This document shows positions 35,284 to 43,967 of a stretch of 64,000 nucleotides of DNA, piece after piece; the stretch's first letter is position 1; each line of letters opens with the position of its first letter. The notes beneath the pieces were generated by a model. The model worked only from the letters and a program-made list of their open reading frames with translations. It did no database searches and had not been told where the DNA came from. Location: the NCBI RefSeq assembly GCF_006715175.1, contig NZ_VFMQ01000001.1, positions 3,410,001 through 3,474,000 of the forward strand, written 5' to 3'. The stretch is from Curtobacterium citreum (GTDB lineage: Bacteria; Actinomycetota; Actinomycetes; Actinomycetales; Microbacteriaceae). The position numbers were made by a program, and so were the translations under genes.

Positions 35284-36396
35284 GTGAACATCAAGCGAAT
35301 CGGCACGGTCGCGGCGATCGCGGTCGTCGGCGCCGTCGCGCTGTCCTCCTGCGCCTCGAACGAAGGCGGCGCGGGCGCTGGAGCCTCCGCTACGTCGAGC
35401 TCCGGCACGGACTACTCGTCGCTGAAGGGCACGCTGACCGGCTCGGGCTCGTCGGCACAGCAGACCGCCGAGGCCACCTGGGCCGCCGGCTTCCAGAACG
35501 TCGCCTCCGGCGTCACGGTCAACTACTCGCCCGACGGTTCGGGCGCCGGCCGCAAGAACTTCATCTCGGGTGCCGCGGACTTCGCCGGCTCCGACGCCGC
35601 GCTGAAGGACGAGGAGCTCTCGGGCTCGTTCGCCAAGTGCGCCGCGGACTCGAAGGCCATCGACATCCCGGTCTACATCTCCCCGATCGCCATCGCCTAC
35701 AAGGTCGAGGGCGTCAAGGAGCTGACGCTCGACGCGAAGACCATCGCGGGCATCTTCTCCGGCAAGATCACCAAGTGGAACGCCTCCGAGATCGCCGACC
35801 TGAACAAGGGCGTCGACCTGCCGGACGCGAACATCACCGTGATCCACCGCTCGGACGACTCCGGCACCACGCAGAACTTCTCGGAGTACGTCTCCGCGAA
35901 CGCGTCGGACGTCTGGACCGAGGCCCCCAGCCAGACCTTCCCCTACCAGGTCGGCGACAGCGCGAAGGGCACCTCGGGTGTGGCCTCGGCCATGGCGAGC
36001 GCCTCGAACGCGATCACCTACATCGACGACTCGGGCGCGGGTGACCTCGACAAGGCCAAGCTCATGGTCGGTTCCACGGCCACCGAGATCTCGGCCGAGG
36101 GTGCTGCGAAGGTCGTCGCCGACTCCGACACGGTGTCGGGCCGCTCGGAGAACGACCTCGCGATCAACATCAACCGCAAGGACACCGCCGAGGGTGCGTG
36201 GCCGCTGGTCCTCGTCTCCTACGCGATCGCCTGCCAGGAGTACAAGGACGCCGACACCGGCAAGCTCGTGAAGGGCTACCTGGACTACGTCGTCTCGAAG
36301 GACGCGCAGGACGCGGCCGCGAAGGAGGCCAAGTCGGCCGCCCTCTCGTCCGACCTGGCGGAGAAGGCCGCGAAGGCCGTCGCCACCATCAAGTAG
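35284..36396 (+). CDS. pstS: phosphate ABC transporter substrate-binding lipoprotein
   Basis: Captures phosphate outside the membrane for PstCA-B. The 370 residues start with a signal peptide ending in a lipobox, Cys23 (ALSSC). The mature part has GSGSSAQQTAEATW, the phosphate-contacting PDGSGAGRKNF, GAADFAGSDAAL and RSDDSGTTQNF motifs. GTG start. First gene of pstSCAB behind a PHO box, so it should be induced by phosphate starvation. Confidence 0.96.
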   Translation: MNIKRIGTVAAIAVVGAVALSSCASNEGGAGAGASATSSSGTDYSSLKGTLTGSGSSAQQTAEATWAAGFQNVASGVTVNYSPDGSGAGRKNFISGAADFAGSDAALKDEELSGSFAKCAADSKAIDIPVYISPIAIAYKVEGVKELTLDAKTIAGIFSGKITKWNASEIADLNKGVDLPDANITVIHRSDDSGTTQNFSEYVSANASDVWTEAPSQTFPYQVGDSAKGTSGVASAMASASNAITYIDDSGAGDLDKAKLMVGSTATEISAEGAAKVVADSDTVSGRSENDLAININRKDTAEGAWPLVLVSYAIACQEYKDADTGKLVKGYLDYVVSKDAQDAAAKEAKSAALSSDLAEKAAKAVATIK

Positions 36397-36408
36397 CACT
36401 CCCCGAGC

Positions 36409-36449
36409 GCCCGGACGCCGATCCCACCCACCTCGATCGGCGTCCGGGC
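36409..36449 (+). terminator. hairpin between pstS and pstC
   Basis: A perfect 15-bp stem (36409-36423 with 36435-36449) starting 13 bases after pstS. It probably stops part of the transcription so that the binding protein is made in excess over the permease, a common arrangement in binding-protein operons. Confidence 0.65.
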
Positions 36450-36522
36450 ACTCGCCCGTCACGGCAGCACCTCCCCACCTCCCCGCTCCCCCGATCCCGG
36501 GTGATCCTCCGACAGGAGTCCC

Positions 36523-37470
36523 ATGACGACCGCACCGGCCCAGCCAGGGGCCACCGTCTCCCCCAAGCCGAAGGCCGTCGTCCGCGTCGGCGACCGGGTC
36601 TTCTCCGCCGCCTCCGTCATCGCGGGCAGCCTGATCCTCTTCGTGCTCGTGCTCGTCGCCGCCTTCCTGGTCTGGCAGAGCATCCCCGCCTTCAGCGCCA
36701 AGGTCGGCCAGCTGCCGAACAACGCGACGAGCTTCTGGGACTACGTCGGTCCGCTCGTCTTCGGCACCGTCTGGTCCGCGCTCATCGCGCTCGTGATCTC
36801 CGTGCCGCTCGCGCTCGGCATCGCACTCTTCATCTCGCACTACGCGCCGCGTCGGGTCGCCCCGGTCCTCGGCTACGTCATCGACCTGCTCGCCGCGGTC
36901 CCCTCGGTCGTCTACGGCCTGTGGGGCATCGTCGTGCTGGCGCCGTTCGTGAAGCCCTTCTACGCGTTCCTCAACGAGTACCTCGGCTGGTTCCCGCTGT
37001 TCTCCGGCCAGGTGTCCGGCACCGGCCGCACGATCCTGACCGCTTCGATCGTGCTCGCCGTCATGGCGATCCCGATCATGACCGCCGTGATGCGCGAGAT
37101 CTTCCTGCAGGCGCCGCGCCTCAACGAGGAGGCCGCCCTGGCCCTCGGCGCCACGCGCTGGGAGATGATCCGCCTGTCGGTACTGCCGTTCGCGAAGTCC
37201 GGCATCGTCTCGGCGATCATGCTCGGCCTCGGCCGCGCCCTCGGCGAGACGATGGCGATCGCCCTCGTGCTTTCCGTCTCGACGAACGTCACCTTCCAGA
37301 TGCTGACCTCGCTGAACCCCTCGACGATCGCCGCGAACATCGCGCTGCAGTTCGCCGAGGCCTCGGGTACGGCCCTGAACGCGCTCATCGCGTCCGGCCT
37401 GATCCTCTTCGTCATCACCCTGGTCATCAACATGCTGGCGCGCTACATCGTGCGCAAGCGGGTCTCCTGA
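36523..37470 (+). CDS. pstC: phosphate ABC transporter permease PstC
   Basis: Inner-membrane subunit of the phosphate importer, 315 residues. The first helix is at about 28-52. The permease core carries the EAA loop (EAALALGATRWEMIRLSVLPFAK), which contacts PstB, and a GLGRALGETMAIALV segment. The downstream pstA start is 13 bases away. Confidence 0.95.
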   Translation: MTTAPAQPGATVSPKPKAVVRVGDRVFSAASVIAGSLILFVLVLVAAFLVWQSIPAFSAKVGQLPNNATSFWDYVGPLVFGTVWSALIALVISVPLALGIALFISHYAPRRVAPVLGYVIDLLAAVPSVVYGLWGIVVLAPFVKPFYAFLNEYLGWFPLFSGQVSGTGRTILTASIVLAVMAIPIMTAVMREIFLQAPRLNEEAALALGATRWEMIRLSVLPFAKSGIVSAIMLGLGRALGETMAIALVLSVSTNVTFQMLTSLNPSTIAANIALQFAEASGTALNALIASGLILFVITLVINMLARYIVRKRVS

Positions 37471-37483
37471 GAGGTCACGCCCG

Positions 37484-38569
37484 ATGTCCCTCGCCCTCCG
37501 TCAGTCCGGCATGCCCGGCAACGTCTACGCCAACGGGAAGCTGCACAAGTCGGTCCCGTGGCTCCTGCTCGTCGGCTCCTGGGTCGCCCTGATCCTGGTC
37601 TTCGCGCTCCTCAACGCCGGCGGCGCCGTCAAGGACTTCAACGTCGTCGCGGCGCTGTTCCTCGGCACGGTCCTGTTCGACGTGCTCATCGTCGTCGTCT
37701 CCCGCATCGTCGAGGGTGGTCGACAGGCCGTCGACCGGCTCATCACCTCGCTCGTCGTCACGGCCTTCGTGATCGCGGTGCTGCCGCTCGTGTCGCTGCT
37801 CTGGACGGTCCTGGCGGACGGCCTGGCCCGCTTCGACGCGCAGTTCTTCTCGTACTCGATGCGCGGCGTGATCTCCGAGGGCGGCGGCGCCGTCCACGCC
37901 CTGGTCGGCACGCTCGAGATCACGCTGTTCGCGGCGCTCATCTCGGTCCCGATCGGCCTGCTCACCTCGATCTACCTGGTCGAGTACGGCAAGGGCGCCC
38001 TCGCGCGCGGCATCACGTTCTTCGTGGACGTCATGACGGGCATCCCGTCGATCGTCGCCGGTCTGTTCGCCTACTCGCTGTTCGCGCTGTTCCTCGGCCC
38101 CGGCGCCCGCTTCGGTCTCGTCGGCTCGGTCGCGCTGAGCGTCCTGATGATCCCGATCGTCGTGCGCTCCACGGAGGAGGTCCTGAAGATCGTCCCGATG
38201 GAGCTCCGCGAGGCCTCGTACGCACTCGGCGTCCCGAAGTACCTGACGATCCTCAAGGTCGTGCTCCCCACGAGCCTCGCCGGCATCACGACGGGCGTCA
38301 TGCTCTCGATCGCCCGCGTCATCGGCGAGACGGCCCCGCTGCTCGTCACCGCCGGGTTCACCGCGAGCATGAACTACGACCTGTTCCGGGACCCGATGAT
38401 GACGCTGCCGGTGTTCGCGTACACGCAGTACTCGCAGCAGGGCGCCAACCCGGTGCCGTTCGTCGACCGGGCCTGGACCGCGGCGCTGCTGCTCATCCTG
38501 ATCGTGATGGTGCTCAACCTGCTGGCCCGCTTCATCACCCGCCTCTTCGCTCCCAAGCTCCCCCGCTAG
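37484..38569 (+). CDS. pstA: phosphate ABC transporter permease PstA
   Basis: Second permease subunit, 361 residues, with extra N-terminal helices (about 25-105) before the six-helix core. The EAA loop is [20 protein letters not shown] and the helix after it has [15 protein letters not shown]. Sits between pstC and pstB in the usual order. Confidence 0.95.
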   Translation: MSLALRQSGMPGNVYANGKLHKSVPWLLLVGSWVALILVFALLNAGGAVKDFNVVAALFLGTVLFDVLIVVVSRIVEGGRQAVDRLITSLVVTAFVIAVLPLVSLLWTVLADGLARFDAQFFSYSMRGVISEGGGAVHALVGTLEITLFAALISVPIGLLTSIYLVEYGKGALARGITFFVDVMTGIPSIVAGLFAYSLFALFLGPGARFGLVGSVALSVLMIPIVVRSTEEVLKIVPMELREASYALGVPKYLTILKVVLPTSLAGITTGVMLSIARVIGETAPLLVTAGFTASMNYDLFRDPMMTLPVFAYTQYSQQGANPVPFVDRAWTAALLLILIVMVLNLLARFITRLFAPKLPR

Positions 38570-38619
38570 CCCGACCCGGCAGCGACGCGGCAACGACCAC
38601 CCACCCCGAAGGAAACCAC

Positions 38620-39399
38620 GTGTCCAAGCGCATCGAGGTCGACGGCCTCAACGTCTACTACTCGAAGTTCAAGGCGGTCGAGGGCGTCGACATGACGATC
38701 GAGCCCCGCACCGTGACCGCGTTCATCGGTCCGTCCGGCTGCGGCAAGTCCACCTTCCTCCGCACGCTCAACCGCATGCACGAGGTCATCCCCGGCGCGT
38801 ACGTCGAGGGCTCGGTCAAGGTCGACGGCGACGACCTCTACGGCGCCGGGGTCGACCCCGTGCTCGTCCGCCGCCAGGTCGGCATGGTGTTCCAGCGCCC
38901 GAACCCGTTCCCGACGATGTCGATCCGCGACAACGTCCTGGCCGGCGTGAAGCTCAACAACAAGCGGATCTCGAAGTCGGAGGGCGACGAGGTCGTCGAG
39001 CGTTCCCTGCAGGGCGCGAACCTGTGGAACGAGGTCAAGGACCGCCTCGAGAAGCCCGGCATGGGCCTGTCCGGTGGGCAGCAGCAGCGGCTCTGCATCG
39101 CCCGTGCGATCGCGGTGCAGCCCGACGTGCTCCTGATGGACGAGCCGTGCTCGGCGCTCGACCCGATCTCGACGCTCGCGATCGAGGACCTCATCGAGGA
39201 GCTCAAGAAGGACTTCACGATCGTGATCGTGACGCACAACATGCAGCAGGCGTCGCGTGTCAGCGACAAGACCGCGTTCTTCAACATCGCGGGCACGGGC
39301 GCGCCCGGCAAGCTCATCGAGTACGACGACACCGCGACGATCTTCTCGAACCCGTCGGTGCAGGCGACCGAGGACTACGTCTCGGGTCGCTTCGGGTGA
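38620..39399 (+). CDS. pstB: phosphate ABC transporter ATPase PstB
   Basis: Cytosolic ATPase that powers PstCA, 259 residues. Walker A is [10 protein letters not shown], the Q loop lies in [12 protein letters not shown], the signature is LSGGQQQRL, Walker B is [11 protein letters not shown] and the switch His is in IVTHNMQQA. It ends with the family YVSGRFG. GTG start; last gene of the operon, followed by two terminators. Confidence 0.96.
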   Translation: MSKRIEVDGLNVYYSKFKAVEGVDMTIEPRTVTAFIGPSGCGKSTFLRTLNRMHEVIPGAYVEGSVKVDGDDLYGAGVDPVLVRRQVGMVFQRPNPFPTMSIRDNVLAGVKLNNKRISKSEGDEVVERSLQGANLWNEVKDRLEKPGMGLSGGQQQRLCIARAIAVQPDVLLMDEPCSALDPISTLAIEDLIEELKKDFTIVIVTHNMQQASRVSDKTAFFNIAGTGAPGKLIEYDDTATIFSNPSVQATEDYVSGRFG

Positions 39400-39420
39400 T
39401 CCCCGCCTGACACACGGCCT

Positions 39421-39463
39421 GGAGGCCCGGTGCACGTCCTCCACGGACGCGCACCGGGCCTCC
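39421..39463. terminator. terminator after pstB, GGAGGC family
   Basis: Arms GGAGGCCCGGTGC (39421-39433) and GCACCGGGCCTCC (39451-39463), 13 bp perfect, with a smaller hairpin in the loop. Confidence 0.7.
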
Positions 39464-39493
39464 TCGGTTGCGCTGGGAACGGTCGCGCCGGTG

Positions 39494-39532
39494 ACGACGG
39501 AACCCCGGGACTCGGTCCCGGGGTTCCGTCGT
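39494..39532. terminator. second terminator between pstB and rskA-like gene
   Basis: A perfect 18-bp stem (39494-39511 with 39515-39532) and a TCG loop between convergent genes; it most likely serves the minus-strand anti-sigma gene. Confidence 0.75.
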
Positions 39533-39558
39533 GCGAGGTCGTCGGGCCTGCGAGCTCG

Positions 39559-40455
39559 CTAGGCCTGGGTGGTCGGCACGGCCATGACCGGTGCCGAGGT
39601 CGGCTGGTCGGAACCGCCGGCCGGCTCGACGGTCATGCCGATCGAGTCGCCCTTGCTCAGCGTGCCGTCGAGGACCGCGGTGTGGACACCGTCACGGGCG
39701 CCGTCGAGCAGTCCGGCCGGGACGACCTTCGTGCCCTCGGAGCCGATGTACCAGAGCTCGTAGGTCTTGCCGGCCGGGGCCTCCTGGACGCCGTCGAGGA
39801 TGACGGCGGACTTGCCGACCTCGTGCGACCAGACGACCGTGGCCGATCCGCCGCCGGGCATCTTCGCGGTGGTCCGCTGGAAGTCCGACGCGGCGTAGAT
39901 CGAGTCGAGCGTGCCGGACGCCTGCGTGGTGCCCGGGCCGGGCTGCTCACCCGTGCCGACGACACCGCCGATGCCCAGGCCGACACCGAGGAACACGACC
40001 GCGACGGCAGCCGCGGCACCGAGGGCGGCGGCCGGACGCTGGAACCAGCGTCGGCGAGCCGTGGCGGCGGCGCGGCCCCCTGCGAACCGGGCGTCCGTGG
40101 CGTCGGACGAGTCGGAGTCCACCGATGTGACGGGGGTGGGCCGTGCCTCCCGGTCGTCCACGGGTGCGTCGGCGGTGACCGCCGCGCTGCCGGCATCGTC
40201 TACCGGAGCAGCGGCGTCTACCTGCGGCGTCCGCGCGATCTGTGCCATCAGTGAGGCCTTGAGCGACGCGGGCGGCTCGATCGGCTCGACGGCGTACGCG
40301 AGCTGCAGCGCGGTCTCGCGCAGCGAGTCGGTCTCGGCCTGCAGTGCCGGCGAGGTGGTCAGGGCGTGGTCGAGCAGCGCGCGCTCCTCGTCCGACAGGG
40401 CGTCGAGTGCGTGCGACCCGGTGAGCAGGGCAGGGTCGTCGTGGTGTTCGGTCAT
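39559..40455 (-). CDS. rskA: RskA-type anti-sigma factor
   Basis: Membrane protein that holds its sigma factor inactive, 298 residues. The cytosolic N-terminal domain (about 1-85, LTGSHALDALSDEERALLDHAL) is the RskA sigma-binding fold. One helix follows (about 143-167), then an extracytoplasmic RskA domain (SAVILDGVQEAPAGKTYELWYI, residues about 218-239). Members are cleaved by site-1 and site-2 proteases to release the sigma factor. ATG overlaps the stop of the sigma gene (ATGA). Confidence 0.88.
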   Translation of the reverse strand: MTEHHDDPALLTGSHALDALSDEERALLDHALTTSPALQAETDSLRETALQLAYAVEPIEPPASLKASLMAQIARTPQVDAAAPVDDAGSAAVTADAPVDDREARPTPVTSVDSDSSDATDARFAGGRAAATARRRWFQRPAAALGAAAAVAVVFLGVGLGIGGVVGTGEQPGPGTTQASGTLDSIYAASDFQRTTAKMPGGGSATVVWSHEVGKSAVILDGVQEAPAGKTYELWYIGSEGTKVVPAGLLDGARDGVHTAVLDGTLSKGDSIGMTVEPAGGSDQPTSAPVMAVPTTQA

Positions 40456-41051
40456 GACGTCACCCCCATCTCGTCTCGGAGTCGGATCATCCCGTCACGG
40501 AGACGGGTCTTGACGGTGCCGATCGGGACACCGAGCCGTTCGGCCATCTCGCTGTGCGAGTAGCCGCCGTAGTACGCGAGCTGCACCGCCTGGCGCTGGA
40601 ACTCGGTGAGCTTGCCGAGCGCCCGGCTGACCCGCTCGTGCTCGATGCGGATCTCGACCGATTCGGACACCTGGTCGTACCCGGACTCGAGGTCGCGGAT
40701 GCCGATCTTGGTGTCGCGGTCGTGCGAGGACTGCGAGGCGCGGACCCGGTCGACCGCGCGACGGTGCGCCATGGTGAGGACCCAGCTGGCCGCCGTGCCC
40801 CGGGACCGGTCGAAGCGCGCAGCCTGCTGCCACACCTCGAGGAAGATCTCCTGCGTGACCTCTTCCGACTGCGCACGGTCCCGGAGGAGCCGCGTCACGA
40901 GGCCGAGGACCCGTCCGGAAAGCGCGTCGTACAGCTCGGAGAAGGCAGCCTGGTCGCCGTCGGCGACGCGAGCGAGCATGTCGTCGGGCGAGGCGGGAGC
41001 GGGCTCGGCCGAGCTCCAGGCTTCCGTGTCGCGTTCCACGAGGGCAAGCAT
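40452..41051 (-). CDS. sigK: SigK-type ECF sigma factor
   Basis: Extracytoplasmic-function sigma factor of 199 residues. Region 2 (about 30-95) has FSELYDALSGRVLGLV and the core-binding EEVTQEIFLEVW. Region 4 (about 140-190) ends with the helix-turn-helix SHSEMAERLGVPIGTVKTRL. I chose the ATG at 41051, with GAGGAGG upstream. Paired with the overlapping anti-sigma gene; SigK-RskA pairs respond to redox or envelope cues. Confidence 0.87.
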   Translation of the reverse strand: MLALVERDTEAWSSAEPAPASPDDMLARVADGDQAAFSELYDALSGRVLGLVTRLLRDRAQSEEVTQEIFLEVWQQAARFDRSRGTAASWVLTMAHRRAVDRVRASQSSHDRDTKIGIRDLESGYDQVSESVEIRIEHERVSRALGKLTEFQRQAVQLAYYGGYSHSEMAERLGVPIGTVKTRLRDGMIRLRDEMGVTS

Positions 41052-41593
41052 TGCAGGTTTCGCCTCCTCTCGGTGCGTTCGTGACCCGCGGTGCCGGTGC
41101 TTCACAGGGACCGGTGCGGGAGCGGATCGTCGTCTGGTCGGGTTCCTCGCGGCGGGTCGTGCTCGTGAGCGGGGCCGCACGGCCCGCAGGGAATTGACCG
41201 GCGGGTACCGGACCGGGTCGCACGGACCCCGCCGTGACGTCCGCGAGGAGCGTCACACCCTCTGTTCGGCGCGGTCGTCGGAGCGGATTGCCCGGAGTTC
41301 GAGGAGCGCTCGGTCGTCGCGCTCCCGCTCCGGCGCACGCGTCGCCCGTCCCGGTGTGCGGGGCACGCCCGGGTGGCGGTCGTGTCCGTCGAGAGTGAAC
41401 ACGGCCTCGTGCTCAGGACGGTTCTCGTAGACTCGGTGTCGCCGGGCCGCAGCAAGCCCCGGGCTCCAAAATTCGCCGCTTCGAGCGGCCTCGCGCCGAG
41501 AGGCGCTTCTGCGGCCCGGTCTTCTGCTGTCCGGGGCCGTTCCGGCGCCGTGTGGCGCGGACGCCGCGACTCGTGTCGGTGTGCCGCCGGGTC
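41052..41593. other. 542-base gap upstream of sigK
   Basis: No protein gene that I can support. The right part holds a candidate small RNA (41442-41519) with a possible promoter; the left part is the likely sigK promoter region, where I see no clear hexamers. Confidence 0.5.
41428..41519 (+). ncRNA. candidate structured small RNA with -10 box
   Basis: A TAGACT -10-like box (41428-41433) is followed 8 bases later by a compact foldable segment. Arms CCGGGCCGCAG (41442-41452) and CTGCGGCCCGG (41509-41519) form a perfect 11-bp closing stem. Inside are two hairpins, GCCGC-TTCGA-GCGGC and GCGCC-GAGA-GGCGC, and a smaller AGC/GCT one. The closing arm is followed by a T-rich TCTTCTGCTG. I do not recognise it as a known RNA class. 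No -35 is clear. Confidence 0.4.
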
Positions 41594-42223
41594 TCAGTCC
41601 AGGCTGTCGCGACGCCAGAGCGCCGCCGCCTCGGTCAGGTCGGCCGCGAGCTCCGTCAGGCGGAGCGCCCGCCGGGTCAGCTCGCTCGAACGGTCGTCGG
41701 CGGTCAGGTCGGCGTCGTCCGCCACCGAGGTCGCCCCGGCCGCCGTCAGCCGGCAGAACGCGGCACCACGGTCGAGCGCGACCGCGAGGTCCCCCGTGTA
41801 CAGGCCGTGCAGGATCCGGTCCGCCAGGGTCAGGATCTCGGCCGGGCCCGTCGGCTGTTCGGCACCCGCGACGGCTTGGTCGATCGTGCCGATCCGCTCC
41901 GTGCCGCGCTGGAAGAAGTAGGCGATCTCCTCGGGGTTCTGCCGGATCACCGTGCGGACCAGGTAGATCCGCCAGAGCGCCCCCGGCAGGGTGTGTGCGC
42001 CCACCCGTGCCCACAGCTCCGCGATCGCGTCGATGCCGTGCACATCCGTGTAGGTCACGAGGCGCTCGACGACCGCCGGGTCCGGGTCCTGCCGCACACG
42101 GTGCAGCAGCGCGTTCGCGGTCTCGTGCGCGACGCGGTTCACCACGGCCGGGTCGTCACCGCCCTGGATCGCGGCGAACTCCTGGTCGGTGAAGTGGACG
42201 GGACGGTGGTGATCGCGAGGCAC
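41594..42223 (-). CDS. conserved hypothetical protein
   Basis: 209 residues, soluble, alpha-helical, with no recognised domain. Features are HFTDQEFAAIQGGDDPAVVN near the start and a run of helices (LWRIYLVRTVIRQNPEEIAYFFQRG) typical of an all-helical fold. I chose the GTG at 42223, since composition changes there; no strong ribosome binding site is visible. Divergent from the small membrane protein gene. Confidence 0.75.
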   Translation of the reverse strand: MPRDHHRPVHFTDQEFAAIQGGDDPAVVNRVAHETANALLHRVRQDPDPAVVERLVTYTDVHGIDAIAELWARVGAHTLPGALWRIYLVRTVIRQNPEEIAYFFQRGTERIGTIDQAVAGAEQPTGPAEILTLADRILHGLYTGDLAVALDRGAAFCRLTAAGATSVADDADLTADDRSSELTRRALRLTELAADLTEAAALWRRDSLD

Positions 42224-42350
42224 CCGGAGAGTGTAGGCGCGGCCGGTGACGCCCACGAGTGCCGTTCGCCCTGAACGCAACCGGATCGATCGGCGTACCT
42301 TGCTCCGGCGGGGAGGTACCCCTGGTCGGACGTCGGAAAGAGGACCATCC

Positions 42351-42512
42351 ATGAACGCCCTGCTCGTCATCCTGGCCGTGATCGCGGTCATCCTGCTGTT
42401 CGTCGGTGGCTTCACCGCGAGCCTGAAGTTCCTGCTCTGGGTGGGCATCGTCCTGTTCGTCGTCGCGCTGGTCCTGTGGCTGCTGCGCACCCTGACCGGT
42501 CGGCGCAGCTGA
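42351..42512 (+). CDS. 53-residue two-helix membrane protein
   Basis: Two hydrophobic helices (ALLVILAVIAVILLFVGGF and FLLWVGIVLFVVALVLWLL) with a basic tail. I chose the ATG at 42351, behind AGAGGA; an earlier in-frame start would add a polar segment unlike the rest. Small hydrophobic proteins of this kind are common in actinobacteria and of unknown function. It lies just upstream of tRNA-Lys. Confidence 0.75.
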   Translation: MNALLVILAVIAVILLFVGGFTASLKFLLWVGIVLFVVALVLWLLRTLTGRRS

Positions 42513-42568
42513 CCGGTCCGCCGTCCGTTCCCGAGCAGGGGGTCCTCACGCGCTAGCCTTGCGGGTGA

Positions 42569-42644
42569 GGGCCTCTAGCTCAGTCGGTAGAGCACCGGAC
42601 TTTTAATCCGAGGGTCGTGGGTTCGAGCCCCACGGGGCCCACCA
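42569..42644 (+). tRNA. tRNA-Lys (anticodon TTT)
   Basis: Cloverleaf from GGGCCTC (acceptor 5') to GGGGCCC plus A and an encoded CCA. D-arm GCTC..GAGC, anticodon loop CTTTTAA with TTT at 42602-42604, T-arm GTGGG-TTCGAGC-CCCAC. The first base pair of the anticodon stem (C-A) is not paired. A TAGCCT -10-like box lies at 42554-42559. Confidence 0.96.
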
Positions 42645-42661
42645 CCCTCCTGGACCCCGCC

Positions 42662-42945
42662 TTTTCATCCGAGGGTCGTGGGTTCGAGCCCCACGGGGCC
42701 CACCACCCTCCTGGACCCCGCCTTTTCATCCGAGGGTCGTGGGTTCGAGCCCCACGGGGCCCACCACCCTCCTGGACCCCGCCTTTTCATCCGAGGGTCG
42801 TGGGTTCGAGCCCCACGGGGCCCACCACCCTCCTGGACCCCGCCTTTTCATCCGAGGGTCGTGGGTTCGAGCCCCACGGGGCCCACCACCCTCCTGGACC
42901 CCGCCTTCACATCCGAGGGTCGGGGTTCGAGCCCCACGGGGCCCA
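42662..42945 (+). repeat. tandem 61-bp repeats of the tRNA-Lys 3' half
   Basis: Five units follow the tRNA on an exact 61-base period, starting at 42662, 42723, 42784, 42845 and 42906. Each has the anticodon-loop 3' side, variable region, T-arm, acceptor 3' strand and CCA of the tRNA, followed by CCCTCCTGGACCCCGCC. The first four are identical to one another and differ from the tRNA by one base (TTTTCATCC for TTTTAATCC); the fifth is degenerate. No unit has a 5' half, so none is a tRNA gene. Confidence 0.95.
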
Positions 42946-42993
42946 ACGTGCTCCCGACACCGTCACCGTCCACCCCGTCCCGCGAGGAGTGCC

Positions 42994-43386
42994 GTGGTCA
43001 CGCGCATCCGCACCGCTGCGGGCGTCGCGCTCGCGCTCGGGGTGCTGGCGTCCGTCGGTCTGGCGGGGTGCACGCAGCCGGACGACGCCGTGCAGGGGGT
43101 CGCCCGGGCAGCGTGCGAGCAGCGGATGGGGCCGGCGATCGTCGCCTGGTGGCGGGACCAGTACGACGAGACGCCCTGGAAGGTCGTCGACACGCGCGGC
43201 TCCGGGGTCCAGGAGGCGTCGGACAGCTCGTCAGCAGCGACCGTGCTCGACGTCTCCGGCACGTCCTCGGTCCAGCGCGACGAGGTCGGGCAGCGCACGG
43301 CGGTCCGGTGGTCCTGCGCGGCGCGGTACTCGAGCGCCGATCCGCAGACCGTGGCCGCGACGGTGGAGGAGATCACGCTGCGCTGA
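42994..43386 (+). CDS. hypothetical lipoprotein
   Basis: 130 residues with a signal peptide ending in a lipobox (SVGLAGC) and a small soluble domain containing two further Cys (ARAACEQRMG and VRWSCAARYS) that may pair. I chose the GTG at 42994, preceded by CGAGGAG. No family recognised. Confidence 0.75.
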   Translation: MVTRIRTAAGVALALGVLASVGLAGCTQPDDAVQGVARAACEQRMGPAIVAWWRDQYDETPWKVVDTRGSGVQEASDSSSAATVLDVSGTSSVQRDEVGQRTAVRWSCAARYSSADPQTVAATVEEITLR

Positions 43387-43505
43387 GCGCTGGCGCGCGG
43401 CTGCGACGGGGTACAAGGCGTCCACAGCGTGTTCATGGCGCGTCCTCTGCACAGTTCAGTCGTCGTTCAGCCGATTGTTGGCGGGACGCCGATAGTGTCG
43501 TGCCC

Positions 43506-43524
43506 GGATCCGATCAGCGGATCC
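43506..43524 (+). promoter_or_regulatory. palindrome in the leader of the 43563 gene
   Basis: GGATCCG-ATCAG-CGGATCC forms a 7-bp hairpin about 40 bases upstream of the start codon, downstream of a possible -10 (TAGTGT near 43493). It could be a regulator site or a leader hairpin. Confidence 0.35.
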
Positions 43525-43562
43525 TGGAGCACAGCACCACGACAGAACGAACGGGGTACACC

Positions 43563-43883
43563 GTGACCGAGCCCATCGACGCCACGCAGACCAGCACCAC
43601 CGGTGACGCGCGCCGCATCGTCGAGCTCGCGGCAGCGACGAACACCAGCATGAGCAACCAGCTCCTGCTCGACACCCTGCGCCGCAACGCGCAGGTCAGC
43701 ACCCGCCACATCCGCAAGGACTTCATCGAGGTCGCGAACGCGCAGACCGTCCTCGGCTACGTCTGCCGACAGCGCAAGGACTACGTCGCACTGCGCGGGG
43801 ACGACCCCGCGTGGGCGCAGGAGGTCGGCCGGTACGGCACCGAGGCTCTGGCGGTCGAGGCGCTCCGGATGCGCCGCGCCTGA
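43563..43883 (+). CDS. conserved hypothetical protein
   Basis: 106 residues, soluble, helical and Arg/Ala-rich, with RNAQVSTRHIRKDFIEVANA near the middle. No recognised domain. GTG start preceded by a purine-rich ACGGGG. Followed by a strong terminator. Confidence 0.75.
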   Translation: MTEPIDATQTSTTGDARRIVELAAATNTSMSNQLLLDTLRRNAQVSTRHIRKDFIEVANAQTVLGYVCRQRKDYVALRGDDPAWAQEVGRYGTEALAVEALRMRRA

Positions 43884-43903
43884 CGCGCCACCCACGACGA
43901 CGC

Positions 43904-43937
43904 GACGAAGGCCGCCCCCGTCGGGGCGGCCTTCGTC
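43904..43937. terminator. bidirectional terminator
   Basis: A perfect 15-bp stem (43904-43918 with 43923-43937) and a CGTC loop between the hypothetical gene and the aldose epimerase gene, which converge. Confidence 0.8.
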
Positions 43938-43967
43938 GTCCGCGTCTGCGCTGGCCCGCCCGCGCCG

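Noticed and set aside
41373..41921. Plus-strand open frame over 41373-41921
   Set aside because: Arg/Ser-rich composition, and it overlaps the minus-strand gene at 41594 and the candidate RNA.
42662..42945. Possible extra tRNA-Lys genes in the repeat array
   Set aside because: No unit has the acceptor 5' strand, D-arm or a full anticodon arm, so none can fold as a tRNA.
42662..42945. CRISPR array
   Set aside because: Repeats and spacers are not distinguishable: the entire 61-base unit is repeated, and it is tRNA-derived. No cas gene is present.
42617..43495. Open frames reading through the tRNA repeats
   Set aside because: They are repeat translations (Gly/Pro/His-rich) caused by the 61-base period. 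The real gene starts at 42994.
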